This document shows positions 1-11,600 of a stretch of 64,000 nucleotides of DNA, piece by piece. Location of the stretch: contig JAYKKM010000473.1 of the NCBI GenBank assembly GCA_035772405.1, positions 248,001 to 312,000 on the forward strand, read 5' to 3'. Position 1 is the first letter of the stretch, and every line of letters starts with the position of its first letter. The notes below the pieces were generated by a model. It ran no database searches, was not told the origin of the DNA, and worked only from the letters and a program-made list of their open reading frames with translations. The DNA is from Chrysogorgia sp. JL179-B06. Its lineage: Eukaryota > Cnidaria > Anthozoa > Scleralcyonacea > Chrysogorgiidae. A program made the translations under genes and the position numbers.

Positions 1-850
1 GCCAGTCAAAATGGTTCATAGATGACCCATGAAGTCGTCAACCGAAAAACACGGCACACACGGTAATGCAAGATTAAAAATTAATTCGACAAGCGTCAGG
101 CACATGAGATCCACTCACACGCCAAGTTTGATTTGATTTCATAAACAACTCTGCTATTGGTGGCATTTTGAATTTTCTTGATGCTACGCGAGAGTGCGAG
201 ATGGGCTTTTCTAGAAAAATGAAAGTTTTTCAACCTGATTTATTAAAATTAATGCTAATTTATATTAACATAATGTGTCTTGTTCGGGAAATTTAAATAA
301 AAAAAAACCCTGGTAAAAGCCGGTTTATTGGGCCTTTTAGAAAATGTATAGCTTTCGCAACAGTTATGGTTTAATATTTCCAAAGATATCAATAGAACAA
401 AGAGCTTGTAGAATTTTGGATCTTTTGACCCGGACAGGAAAGAGTTAAACACATAGATCAAGTTATTTTTAAACGAGAAGATCTTTCGAAAGTTGGTGTT
501 GCGAGAACAAGATGCTAATCAACCTGGAGAAGATAAAGTTCCTTACTATTGGTACAACACAACAACTTATCATCGACTTTAGTTTAACCTATGATTGCCA
601 TATTGCCAAAACTTTGAATACAAAAGAATACGAGACGACCATGCTATTACATTAGTTCATTCCCGAAATATGCAATTATTAGGAACAGTACGCATTCGCG
701 CGCCCTACTTACCTTTCGGGGATTCCTTCTCACTGGTTAAAAATAGTAGCACTAAATTCGTAGAACATTCCAGTTTTTCTGGCTATTCATGTGTATCTAT
801 TTATGTTGCTTATTGTTTATGTCTTTTCGACAGCAATGCGCGCATTTTAG
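1..850. other. Unannotated AT-rich sequence
   Basis: I see no gene, RNA or clear repeat boundary here. The short open frames show no recognisable domain and no similarity to the protein fragments elsewhere in the window. Confidence 0.5.
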
Positions 851-864
851 ACGTTTTTTGTGAC

Positions 865-1215
865 ATTTAAATGAGCACAAATTTGTGTTTGAAGTTGAAC
901 AATAGCTTTCTTTCGTTCATTTACAGGTATATTTCAACATTTGTAACGCAATGACTTCTGACGTTCAAAAGTTTATACTGTTGCCAATAACACAGGCGCA
1001 AAATATTTCCAAAAATTCTTCAATAATGATAATTGTTATTTCAGAAAATACGATTTACTAATGAAAATAATGAAAAATAATGAAACTAGTATGACGTCAT
1101 TGCGACTTCAGAGTCACAGTCAAAGTTTAGTTGTATCACGTGTTATACTTTCTGAACATTTTCGTATATTATCTTTCGTTGTTGTCTATTTCTACCAAAA
1201 TACGAGAACAAAACA
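865..1215. repeat. Dispersed repeat family A, copy 1
   Basis: Two blocks of this stretch recur in the same order near 6645-6770 and 7062-7195. Shared strings include GAGCACAAATTTGT, CTTCTGACGTTCAAA, TATACTTTCTGAACATTTTC and GTTGTCTATTTCTACCAAA. The second copy is interrupted by a SINE, which explains the different spacing. The family is unknown to me and shows no coding capacity. Confidence 0.6.
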
Positions 1216-1220
1216 TTATC

Positions 1221-1265
1221 CCCTCGCCCGGCGCGAAGCGCCGGCCGAAGGCCTGAGGGCGAGGG
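1221..1265. other. GC-rich multibranch hairpin
   Basis: In AT-rich surroundings this 45-bp GC island folds completely. A 9-bp outer stem (CCCTCGCCC at 1221-1229 with GGGCGAGGG at 1257-1265) encloses two hairpins. The first pairs 1229-1234 with 1238-1243 around a GAA loop. The second pairs GGCC with GGCC at 1243-1246 and 1250-1253 around another GAA loop. The CCCTCGCCC end resembles the terminal motif of dispersed repeats at 4886, 43966 and 55367, so it may be the end of a mobile element. Confidence 0.6.
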
Positions 1266-1340
1266 TGCTAATATCGACCGGCGTTTAGTCCCTTATCACG
1301 TGAGATGCAAGCTAATCCTGATCTCGGATCGGATTTATAG

Positions 1341-1365
1341 GTATATATATATATATATATATATA
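1341..1365. repeat. (TA)n microsatellite
   Basis: A short uninterrupted TA dinucleotide run. Confidence 0.9.
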
Positions 1366-1559
1366 TGCATCAACCGTCCTCATGCGGCATCGGAAAATTT
1401 GGCCCTGGATTATCAGCTGATTTCAAGCCGAAACCGTAGTATTGAAGGACAAGATAATCAAAGACAGACACAAGTAAAAGGTAAAAGGACTATTATAATT
1501 ATGTATATTGTGATTGTCAGCGACTCACCGGTCTGTGTTGGTCTGTGCTGAGCAATTAA

Positions 1560-2250
1560 TTTGCCTTTTCTGCATGGGATTAGGGTCAGGTTTAGGATTT
1601 TGGTGATATTTTTACCTGCATTTCGTTGAATTCTAAGAGACTATAGCGTCGTACGGCTACCGTACGAATAGCCATTACCTTCAGTTCAGTGCTTCACTTT
1701 ATCGTTTATTAAACTTTTTGACTTGACTCGCTAATTTTAATGTAATTTAAATAATTGTACACTGTATTGTGTATTTGCTCCAAGCTCCGAAATCTAATAG
1801 ACGCATTTTGAAATACTTAACAGAGAGATTTGGGAAAATTTGAAGGTGTGTAATGTTTTGAATTTTCAAAACATATATGTATAATATTTTGACAGTTGGA
1901 ATTAAATCCATGCAGTTTAAAATATATACCATTTGTTCTTTATAATACTGCAGAATAGTAAGTGGTAGTACAAATTTTGGAATTGCATGTGCAGTATGTT
2001 TATTATTTGATTAAAATTATAAATACTATATATGCTTGATAATTAGCCTATATATACAGTAGTTTAGGGTGAAAAAACATGCATACTATTGCTGTGTTTA
2101 TATGACCTGGGCCTGCAGTCCTACAATTTTGTAGCAATAAACAAGCATTACTATGCATAGTTGTCAATGTTAACACTAATTAATAAATACACTGCTGCAG
2201 TGAATAAGGGAGAGCTCGGGGGGAAACAGACGATACAGTACATGGATGAT
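1560..2250. other. Unannotated AT-rich sequence
   Basis: No gene or RNA is recognised. A small hairpin, GTACGG with CCGTAC, lies near 1652-1667, and TTAGGG-like words occur near 1580. Nothing else stands out. Confidence 0.45.
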
Positions 2251-2254
2251 TGTC

Positions 2255-2365
2255 AAGCAAGCTCATATCCTCAGAAAAATTATTCTCTTTCCCAGACAGG
2301 GATAACTTTCTGATTTCCAGTGAGGTGCTCTGACCATTGAGCTACCAAGACTCAGCTATGGTGAG
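2255..2365 (-). mobile_element. tRNA-derived SINE fragment
   Basis: On the minus strand the sequence reads GGTAGCTCAATGGTCAGAGC, a pol III A-box region like a tRNA D-arm. A degenerate B-box region follows (AAAGTTATCCCTGTCTGG), then TTTCTGAGG. The same head and TTTCTGAGG body recur in the better preserved copy at 47940-48090. The B box is mutated, so this copy is probably inactive. Confidence 0.65.
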
Positions 2366-2504
2366 TGAACGTTACATTGATGTACTGATTCTATTGATAT
2401 AACAGCAGTGTATATATTAACACACCCAATCATTAGTCATTATACTGAAATATATAGTAACTGCTGTGCATAGGCAGTAACATATATCATTAGAACCAGT
2501 GCAT

Positions 2505-2605
2505 CATTGTAACCTCTCTCCATCTGAATCTCGATGGCTCAATGGTTAGAGGCCGTCACTGGCAATAAGAAGGTTATATTTTTTTCAACCAGGAATATTA
2601 TGTTT
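2505..2605 (+). mobile_element. tRNA-derived SINE fragment
   Basis: On the plus strand GATGGCTCAATGGTTAGAGG (2533-2552) matches the A-box head of the SINE at 47940-48090. The following CACTGGCAATAAGAAGGTTAT parallels the segment leading to the B box there, but the B box itself is not intact. It lies about 150 bp from an oppositely oriented member of the same family. Confidence 0.55.
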
Positions 2606-2979
2606 CTGACGATATGATCTTGACGTCCATGTTTTGTATACTGGCATATGTATTCCATATAATTAATATAATCTGTGTTTACAGTTCTCCATCCATTATG
2701 GATCATGTTAGACATACAAATTTGTTCATAATGATACTTAGCTGGCCTAGTGGGTCACAACTTATTCTGTCAATGTAAAATACAGTTTATTATTATTATG
2801 TTCACATTGGGTATGTTGACACTACTATGTGTGTTAGCTAGATCATTGTCGACAGGCAGACTAGGCATGGCATTCTGAATATAGGTTATAATATATATAC
2901 AGTATGTGCATAAAGTGCACGGTGATGTAATTTAGATACTATAGTACACAATGTCATATATATGCTTTGTGCATTGGGC

Positions 2980-3023
2980 ATTATTATTATTAGTATTATT
3001 GTTAATGCATTATTATTATTAGT

Positions 3024-3058
<35 letters not shown>

Positions 3059-3064
3059 AATAAT
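2980..3064. repeat. (TTA)n/(AAT)n microsatellite
   Basis: Imperfect TTATTA runs pass into a clean (AAT)n run near 3025-3056. The switch from TTA to AAT makes the tract partly self-complementary. Confidence 0.85.
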
Positions 3065-3654
3065 ATTTATACAGGATAGCCCCTTCAATGCTAACACTGG
3101 TATCAATATATGGGGTCTTGTTTTCTTACAAATTACAGTTGTTACAAATGTACAGTACAATGTTACAAAAACTAATTTTAACTCAAAAGTTGTATATCCT
3201 TCACATATTGTCAATTAAGGCAATAGATAATGGTGCTGTAACATGTATGAACAGATTAATTGAAACATGGAAAATAGCTATTTACTGGTAGATATGATGT
3301 TAAAATGCCATGGAATTTCCTAACTAGCATTACACAATGTAACTTGCTTCTAATACAAGAGGTACAAAACTTGGGATTTCTATTAACCAATCAGTTTCAA
3401 TTCCCGACTTGAGGAAAGATCAGTTTCCCTGACATACATAGAGACCTCTGATTATGACCATCAATATTTAGTTATCCATATTCCTGCCAGCTCCACATCA
3501 CAGTAGTCCAATGTGGGTAGAATTATCAACTTACTGTATATAATCTATCCACACCAACAATTGGAGTAGAATCCCTAATACGTCTTAGTAAATCTAATTT
3601 GAATGGACCCCTATACATTTGTACTATATGCATGCAATCCGTAGACATTTGAAC

Positions 3655-3845
3655 GAATTTGATTTTTTTAAAGGACACTCATTGTATGATAGAGATGCAC
3701 TTTCTTCCTAACAGCCTTTGGTGTCTATATACAAAATACTGCATTGATTATTTCGTGAGTCATCAATATTGTGATAAATTAATTTCTTTCTTAGTGATTG
3801 ATGGTAGAAACAGCACTATTCTGTTGCTGCACTCAAAAATTTAAA
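3655..3845. repeat. Dispersed repeat family B, copy 1
   Basis: It shares TCATCAATATTGTGA, TTTCTTAGTGATT and ATGGTAGAAAC, in the same order and at similar spacing, with 4565-4640. It is a diverged non-coding duplicate of unknown family. Confidence 0.5.
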
Positions 3846-4249
3846 AATGCCAAAATGCCCGGGTCTTGCAAGAGGCCCGCATCAATCACTTGTGATTGGT
3901 GTATTCTGCAGACCAATGAAATGTTGCAACCATTATGCGTATTGCGTACCTACCAGTAACACAAAGTACCGGCCGTTCATCTCAACACTTTCTCCAATTC
4001 CGCTGGCTAAAAGTATTTATTATACATTCAAAATTCATTCTCGTTTCCTATTGGTCAATTCCAGTGAATTCTTAATCTCTGGCAGGTGCGACCTCATTTT
4101 TGTTGAATACTGTGAATTATTGCACGAAGGTGTCCAAAACAAACATTATTTAACGCTGATCACGTCACTAGGTCCAAGCGTGCAAAAATTACAAATTAAA
4201 AAATGCCTGTAGTAGATTTGTTTGTATATTTTTAGTAAGACTATCTTGA

Positions 4250-4413
4250 ACAATGTATAATAAAACAATTATTGGATTCGGCTTATGCATGAGATTAAGA
4301 GTTATCCAGACCTCGGTCAAAGTTATCTGCTTTGGCAGGTAACATTGACCTCGGTCTGGATAATTCTTGATATCATGATGCTCAACCTCATCCAATAATT
4401 GTATATTATGCTG
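4250..4413. mobile_element. Fold-back (MITE-like) element
   Basis: This is an inverted repeat of about 160 bp. The outer arms are AACAATTATTGGA (4264-4276) and TCCAATAATTGTA (4390-4402). The inner arms are TTATCCAGACCTCGGTCAA and its near complement around 4358-4371. No coding sequence lies between the arms. It is probably a non-autonomous DNA transposon; no clear target-site duplication could be fixed. Confidence 0.6.
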
Positions 4414-4559
4414 TACTGTTACTACCATACAATAACATTATAAAGGTATGAGGTGTCTAAAAATATATATTGCAATTAATGGTTCATTCATACATCTCAT
4501 GGAAATTTATGGGAGGGGTACACATGTCAGTCCTGGGGCCCGAGTTTTGCTCTCGCTGG

Positions 4560-4925
4560 CCTTGATGAATCATCAATATTGTGAGACAAGTGCTGTAATT
4601 TATTTCTTAGTGATTTATGGTAGAAACGGCAGTAAACTTCCCCATTATTCTGTTCAGTGCAGGTGCCAGGTACTGCACCCCAAAAAAGTTTACGCTATTT
4701 AGTTTGATGTCCTATGGAAGAATTAAATTCAAACAACACAAAACTCTCAGAGATATTGTCCACTGCAAATTTATTCAGTTTTGCAAATAAATGGGCTAAT
4801 ACCTAATTCAAGTAAAGGAACTACAGTACTGTATTACAGTAGTAAATTAACAACTACGCTATAAAAGTTTCAAACAGTATAAGCGGGCGAGGGGTGTTGC
4901 GTGTAACGTATTTCTAGTATTAGTA
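4560..4925. repeat. Dispersed repeat families B and D
   Basis: The first part (4565-4640) is the second copy of family B. The rest (about 4660-4925) resembles 43745-44012. Shared features are the order TGCACCC, ATTTAGTT(T/C)GATGTC, ACAACACAA, CTCTCAGAGATA, ATGGG(C/T)TA, CTA(C/T)G, GCGGGC(G/A)AGGGG and GTATTTCTAGTAT. The end GCGGGCGAGGGG is the complement of the CCCTCGCC motif at 1221. Confidence 0.6.
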
Positions 4926-5149
4926 TAAAACAGGCCAAAAGAACTTGTTGAATGACGTCATTGTGACCTCATCAACGATTTGGAATTAATTAGCACATAG
5001 ATGTACAATACAATTTTGGTTAACAACTATACTGTTAAATTGTAATTTAAATGGGCTAATAATAACGATTTTATGAGCAAGGACGATTTCCGTCCAATCG
5101 GGCCTCTGACAGCAAAAATGGCCCGGCCGAATAGAATTAATCTGCAGAT

Positions 5150-5590
5150 TTCTACTCGTTGCAGTGACTGTGGTAACTTAATTGTCTTGCGATAATTTAT
5201 ACCATTTTATAGTTTTGATTTCACTTCGGTCGAGCTTCCGCTCGCACAGATTCTGCACACTCCTCCATCATTGCCGTTCTGCGCTTTTCAGATCTGATAT
5301 CCTGCCTCAGTGTGTCTATGTATGTGACACTCAATCGTCGATCGGTATAACTTGTCTGGAATTTCGCTGTGAGACACGATGCTTTAACGCAATGAAACAT
5401 CGATTAAACATTGATTTAATGCAAGCATATTTTTACTTGTTGCAATGAATGTGGTATATCTCAATTACCGCACGATAATTTTGAGCTTTGTATAGTTGTA
5501 CAAACACTCAATATTCGGTACTACTTGTCTTGAATTTCGCTGAGCATTATAACACATTAAAACATCAGAACAATCTAATTTATAAGCTGA
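5150..5590. repeat. Dispersed tandem repeat family C, two units
   Basis: Two related units start at about 5155 (CTCGTTGCAGTGACTGTGG) and 5436 (CTTGTTGCAATGAATGTGG), a period near 281 bp. Each continues through ACGATAATTT, a TTGTATAG/TTTTATAG block, ACTCAAT, CTTGTCTGGAATTTCGCTG and TTAAACATTGATTTAA-like strings. Related units occur at 7385-7590, directly abutting the large minisatellite. Confidence 0.6.
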
Positions 5591-6300
5591 TATCGACTTA
5601 GTGTTCCAATCAATGTAGTATGACCAACCAAGACCACTTCATTATGGCTGACTAGCGCAAGACAAATGTAGTTGTAAACGAGGAAGATGGCTGTCTGGGT
5701 ACTGTGGTTAGCACGGTGTACCGACTGCATTCTAGAAAATAAATTATTTACATGGAGATGATATTCATTCAGCTGCATCAATACAATGCGTTCAATTATC
5801 TTTGAGAGGAAAGACCGGCATGTAAAAGGACTGCAGTAATTAAACTTCTCATAATAATGATGATATTCTTGAGCAGCGCATAATTAACTAGCCGTGGTTA
5901 AGGGATGTTGGAAAGTCTCCATTATTCAACGACGTGTTAATTATTCTGGTGATCGGACAAGATAATTTATCAATGAACTTCTTGATAAGTACATTTGGAC
6001 GTGATCGAGGGAACAAGATTTTAACTTGGTTTATTGAAGTTCGATTTAAGTATAGACTGACAAGTCCGGACTCCTCTCAGCAGCTTTAAGAGTCAAACGA
6101 CTTTCAAACCAGTGAAGACACAGGCTTCACGTTGTTATTCGCTTCATCCGACCTGTGAAGACTTTAAAAGCATGCGATTCCTTCCACCAGAAACGTAGCC
6201 AAAATACTATAACATATTTGAATATTTTAGTATGGTAGTCGAAAGAGAGAGTTAATCTTTTTATTTTGTACTACTTGAAAGCGAAGAATTAAACAATAAA
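5590..6300. other. Unannotated sequence
   Basis: I see no gene, RNA or clear repeat structure in this stretch. Confidence 0.4.
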
Positions 6301-6301
6301 A

Positions 6302-6324
6302 GAATATATATATATATATATATA
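6302..6324. repeat. (TA)n microsatellite
   Basis: A short uninterrupted TA run. Confidence 0.9.
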
Positions 6325-6576
6325 AATCGAGAGAGCTCAATAGAAGCAACCATTTTGGCACTAATTTACATTACATGTTGCTCACTATTTATGTCTCATC
6401 TAGAGCAATAAATTTTGGGAGGTTTTCTGTAATAACTAAATGGACTCAAATTAAATTTGTTTCTATAACAACATTTGGGTTTTGTATTCAGGTTTGTTCA
6501 ATAATAGTACGCAAGCAATTCTGCAGATTTTCTTTATCTCAATGTCAAAAACTAAAGAGATATAAGGTTTTCTTTC

Positions 6577-6590
6577 GTTACCATGGTAAC
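6577..6590. promoter_or_regulatory. Palindromic X-box-like site
   Basis: GTTACCATGGTAAC is a perfect 14-bp palindrome that fits the X-box pattern bound by RFX proteins (GTNRCC-type half site, spacer, inverted half site). Similar palindromes occur at 62021 and 62696. There is no nearby gene, so function is speculative. Confidence 0.3.
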
Positions 6591-6639
6591 TATTTAAGTT
6601 ATTTTAATTTTCGCTTATTGTTGGAAAAAAATTTCGGAA

Positions 6640-7200
6640 AAAATTACTGAGCACAAATTTGTATTTGCAGTTGAACAATGTTTTTTTTTATTCAGTTAAC
6701 AACTAAAATTCTATTAAATTTTGTGTCACAGTTACTTCTGACGTTCAAAGTTTTATATGACGTCATTGATACGTGATATTGTTTCGTTAAATATATATGT
6801 AAACAATTGAAACTTTGTTGTGTTCTATTAGATGGGAGACACACAGGTTCAAATCCCCTGGGTCGACGGACCTCTACTCAGGCTCTTAAAAAAATGAGAA
6901 AGTGCTGCCTTTGCAATAATATCAGCAAATGTTAAGACTTTCAAGTCTTCTCGGATAACGATATTAAATCGTAGGCCCTCTGAACCCCTATCATACATAT
7001 GCTTCTAGCATGTTGGGGTATTCCGTTCAACTAAAAGAGTTATAAATCTGATAAACTAAACAAAATGATGACGTTGTTGTGATATCAGAGTCTCAGACAA
7101 TTTTTATTTGCTTCACGTATTATACTTTCTGAACATTTTCTTACTGATTATACCTTCCTTTGTTGTCTATTTCTACCAAACTACGCGAAAAACATTAGAT
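6640..7200. repeat. Dispersed repeat family A, copy 2, split by a SINE
   Basis: 6645-6770 matches 865-1010 and 7062-7195 matches 1090-1215. The block between them (about 6826-7062) carries a pol III B box and has no counterpart in copy 1, so it is an insertion. Confidence 0.6.
6826..7062 (+). mobile_element. tRNA-derived SINE, second family
   Basis: GGTTCAAATCC at 6846-6856 is a perfect pol III B box in a tRNA T-arm-like context. The body contains TCTTCTCGGATAACGATATT and ATCGTAGGCCCTCTG. The tail GGGTATTCCGTTCAACTAAA...TAAACTAAAC recurs at 56350-56420 as a separate 3' fragment. No A box is clear, so the 5' end is truncated or diverged. The body invites comparison with conserved eumetazoan SINE cores such as Nin-DC; I did not verify this. 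Confidence 0.6.
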
Positions 7201-7384
7201 TGGTGTTTAAATCATGGTAAGTAAGAAAATAAGTGCCAACAAATCATTCCTCTTGTCCTTAATATACAAGAAACTGTTTTCTTGTCCTTAACATGCATTT
7301 GCAGGCGCTCTGGGAGAACAGTCAATGTAACTAAGTTGAGTTACCCTGTTGATATACTTACTAAACCATAAATCGGTTTAATTA

Positions 7385-7600
7385 ATCGCAGTGTATAAAC
7401 GCATCTTTAATTGTCTCACGATAACTAAACCATTTTATAGCTGTACTCAATCGTTAGTGCAACTTGCCTGGAAACTCGTTGTAAAACCTGATGCATACAT
7501 TAAAACATCACAGCATTGATTAAAACATTGATTTAATAGCAGCTAATTTTACTTGTTGTCATGAATGTGGGAACTTGATTGCCCCACGAAAATATTTTCT
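7385..7600. repeat. Repeat family C units beside the minisatellite
   Basis: Strings such as AACCATTTTATAGCTGTACT, AACTTGCCTGGAAACTCG, AACATTGATTTAAT and TACTTGTTGTCATGAATGTG match family C at 5150-5590. The block ends at CCCCACG just before the first recognisable 11-mer units of the satellite, so it forms the left flank of that array. Confidence 0.55.
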
Positions 7601-7975
7601 GAACAGTTTCTCCTCTACAGTTTCTTCATAGTTTCAGAATAGCTTCTCAAAAGTTTCTTAATTGTTTCTCAATAGTTTCTCAACAATTTCTCAATATGTT
7701 TCCAATAGTTTTTAATAATTTTTTCTCAAAGGTTTTGCTATAGTTTCTCAATAGTTTCTCAATAATTTCTTAATAGTTTCTAAATAGTTTCTCAATAGTT
7801 TCCCAATGGTTTTGGTATAGTTTCTCAATAGTTTCTCAATAATTTCTTAATAGTTTCCCAATAGATTCGCAATAGTTTCTCAATAGTTTCTCAATAGTTT
7901 CCCAATAGTTTCTCAATATTTTCTCAATAGTTTCTCAACAATTTCTCAATATTTTATGAATAGTTTTTAAATAGT
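7600..7975. repeat. 11-bp minisatellite, left edge segment
   Basis: Units of TAGTTTCTCAA type begin here in degenerate form (ACAGTTTCTCC, ACAGTTTCTTC, TAGTTTCAGAA) and become more regular to the right. Many units carry substitutions or length changes. Higher divergence at an array edge is expected where unequal exchange homogenises mainly the interior. The segment is cut off from the main array by a LINE fragment. Confidence 0.9.
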
Positions 7976-8640
7976 TTAATAATTTAATAATAATAATTTG
8001 AAAATTTATATAGCGCTTTTTGCATAAAAATGATCAAAGCCGCTTTACAACATTGTTAATAAGTACAATTAATGATAAAAAGCCTGTTTAAAAAGATAAG
8101 TCTTAATATTACGCTTAAAAATTTCCAACAATGTAATGTCCCTGATATTTGGAGGTAAGGCGTTCCAAATTGTAGGTGCACCTGAGGCAAATGACCTGTC
8201 ACCTAGTGTGGTGAGTAATTTACTTCTGGGAGGTACTAAGAGTGTCCTACTGTTATTACGTAAATTATAATACCTAGAAAGACTCTTATAGTAATTAGGT
8301 CAACGATATAAAACGGAGCGATGACTTGATTGGCCTTAAATGTAAGAAGTAAAGTTTTATAGTCTATGCGAAAACGAATTGGGAGCCAATGAAGTTCTCG
8401 AAGAACTGGCATAATTGTGCAAAATTTAGGCATTCTACAAATAAGCCTAGCTGCTGTATTTTGTACTCTCTGTAGTTTAATCAGCTGTATCTGCGGCAAA
8501 CCATAAAGTAGACTGTTACAATAATACGTGTTACAATAATACGTGAGTAAGGATTTCCGCGGAATCACGAGACAAATACTTCCTTATGCTTCTGATGTTG
8601 TGCAGATGGTAAAACGATACACTGCAGATTTTGTCAATCA
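7976..8640 (-). pseudogene. CR1/L2-like LINE fragment, RT C-terminus
   Basis: On the minus strand, frames from about 8640 down to 8090 encode the C-terminal part of a LINE reverse-transcriptase ORF. Visible motifs are IRKYLSRDSAE, NSLLYGLPQIQLIKLQRVQN, TAARLICRMPK and LRELHWLPIRFRIDYKTLLL; after a frame break, FASGAPTIWNALPPNIRD and IKTYLFKQAF follow. This order is typical of CR1/L2-type RT ends. The 3' UTR (TATATAGCGCTTTTTGC region in complement) and an AAT-rich tail lie at 7976-8090. A 16-bp tandem duplication around 8517-8545 shifts the frame. The 5' end is truncated inside RT. It sits between two blocks of the 11-bp satellite, so it inserted into the array or was trapped by its growth. 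It is not functional. Confidence 0.85.
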
Positions 8641-11600
8641 AATAGTTTCTCAATAGTTTCTCATTAGTTTCTCAATAGTTTCTTAATAGTTTCTCAATTA
8701 GTTTCTCAATAGTTTCTCCATAGTTTCTCAATTAGTTTCTCAATAATTTCTCAATAGTTTCTCAATAGTTTTTCAATAGTTTCTCAATAATTTCTCAATA
8801 GTTTCTCAATAGTTTCTCAATAGTTTTTCAATAGTTTCTCAATATAGTTTCTGAATAGTTTCTGAATAGTTTCTCAATAGTTTCTCAATAGATTCTCAAT
8901 AGTTTCTCAATAGTTTCTCAATAGTTTCTCAATATATAGTTTCTCAATTAGTTTCTCAATAATTTCTCGATAGTTTCTCAATAATTTCTCAATAGTTTTT
9001 CAATAGTTTATCAATAATTTCTCACTAGTTTCTCAATAGTTTATCAATTGTTTCTCAATAATTTCTAAATAGTCTCTCAATAGTTTCTCAATAGTTTCTC
9101 AATAAAATCTCAATAGTTTCTCAATAGTTTCTCAATAATTTCTCACTAGTTTCTCAATAGTTTCTCAATAGTTTCTCAATAGTTTCTCAATAGTTTCTCA
9201 ATAATTTCTCAATAGTTTCTCAATAGTTTCTCGATAGTTTCTCAATTAGTTTCTCAATAGTTTCTCAATAGTTTCTCAATTAGTTTCTCAATAGTTTCTC
9301 AATAGTTTCTCAATTAGTTTCTCAATTAGTTTCTCAATAGTTTCTCAATAGTTTCACAATAGTTTCTTCTCAGTAATTTCACAATAGTTTCACAATACTT
9401 TCTCAATAGTTTCTCAATAGTTTCTAAATAGTCTCGCAATAATTTCTCACTAGTTTCTCAATAGTTTCTCCATAGTTTCTCAATAGTTTCTCAATAATTT
9501 CTCAATAGTTTCTCAATAGTTTCTCAATAGTTTTTCAATTAGTTTCTCAATAGTTTCTCAATTAGTTTCTCAATAGTTTCTCAATAGTTTCTCAATTAGT
9601 ATCTCAATTAGTTTCTCAATAGTTTCCCAATAGTTTCACAATAGTTTCTTCTCAGTAATTTCACAATAGTTTCACAATACTTTCTCAATAGTTTCTCAGT
9701 AGTTTCTAAATAGTCTCTCAATAATTTCTCAATAGTTTCTCAATAGTTTCTCCATAGTTTCTCAATATAAATTTCTCAATATTTTCTCAATAGTTTCTAA
9801 ATAGTTTCTAAATAGTTTCTTAATAGTTTCTCAATAGTTTCTCAATAGTTTCTCAATAGTTTCTCAATAGTTTTGTAATAGTTTCTCAATAGTTTCTCAA
9901 TAGTTTCTCAATAGTTTCTCAACTAGTTTCTCAATAGTTTCTCAATAGTTTCACAATAGTTTCACAATAGTTTCTCAAAGTTTCTCAATAGTTTCTCAAT
10001 AGTTTCTCAATTGTTTCTCAATAGTTTCTCAATAGTTTCTCAATAATTTCTCAATAGTCTCTCAATAGTTTCACAATAGTTTCTCACTAGTTTCTCAATA
10101 GTTTCTCAATAGTTTCACAATAGTTTCTCAATAATTTCTCAATAGTTTATCAATAGTTTTCAATAGGTTTTCAATAGTTTCACAATAGTTTCTCAATAGT
10201 TTCTCAATAATTTCTCAATAGTTTCTCAATAGTTGCTCAATAATTTCTCAATAGTTTCTCAATAGTTTCTCAATAGTTTCTCAATAGTTTCACAATAGTT
10301 TCTCATGCAATAGTTTCTCAATAATTTCACAATAGTTTCACAATAGTTTCTCAATAGTTTCTCAATAGTTTCTCAATAATTTCTCAATAGTTTCTCAATA
10401 ATTTCTCAATAGTTTCTCAATAGTTTCTCAATAGTTTCTAAATAGTTTCTCAATAGTTTCTCAATAGTTTCTCAATAGTTTCTCAATAGTTTCTCAATAG
10501 TTTCTCAATAGTTTCTCAATAGTTTCTCAATTAGTATCTCAATTAGTTTCTCAATAGTTTCTCAATAATTTCTCAATAGTTTCTCAATAGTTTCTCAATT
10601 TATAATTTCTCAATAGTTTCTCAATAGTTTCTCAATAGTTTCTTAATAATTCCTCAATAGTTTCTCAATAGTTTCTCAATAATTTCTCAATAGTTTCTCA
10701 ATAGTTTCTCGATAGTTTCTCAATTAGTTTCTCAATAGTTTCTCAATAGTTTCTCAATTAGTTTCTCAATAGTTTCTCAATAGTTTCTCAATTAGTTTCT
10801 CAATAGTTTCTCAATAGTTTCACAACAGTTTCTTCTCAGTAATTTCACAATAGTTTCACAATACTTTCTCACTAGTTTCTCACTAGTTTCTCCATAGTTT
10901 CTCAATAGTTTCTCAATAATTTCTCAATAGTTTCACAATAGTTTCTCAATAGATTTTCAATTAGTTTCTCAATAGTTTCTCAATAGTTTCTCAATTAGTT
11001 TCTCAATTAGTTTCTCAATAGTTTCTCAATAGTTTCATAATAGTTTCTTCTCAGTAATTTCACAATAGTTTCACAATACTTTCTCAATAGTTTCTCAATA
11101 GTTTCTAAATAGTCTCTCAATAATTTCTCAATAGTTTCTCAATAGTTTCACAATACTTTCTCAATAGTTTCTCAATAGTTTCTCAATAGTTTCTCAATTA
11201 GTTTCTCAATTAGTTTCTCAATAGTTTCTCAATAGTTTCACAATAGTTTCTTCTCAATAATTTCTCAATAGTTTCACAATACTTTCTGAATAGTTTCTCA
11301 ATAGTTTCTCCATAGTTTCTCAATAGTTTCTCAATATTTTCTCAATAGTTTCTAAATAGTTTCTCAATAGTTTCTTAATAGTTTCTAAATAGTTTCTCAA
11401 TAGTTTCTCAATAGTTTCTCAATAGTTTCTCAATAGTTTCTCAATAGTTTTGTAATAGTTTCTCAATAGTTTCACCATAGTTTCTCATGCAATAGTTTCT
11501 CAATAATTTCACAATAGTTTCACAATAGTTTCACAATAGTTTCTCATGCAATAGTTTCTCAATAATTTCTCAATAATTTCTCAATAGTTTCTCAATAATT

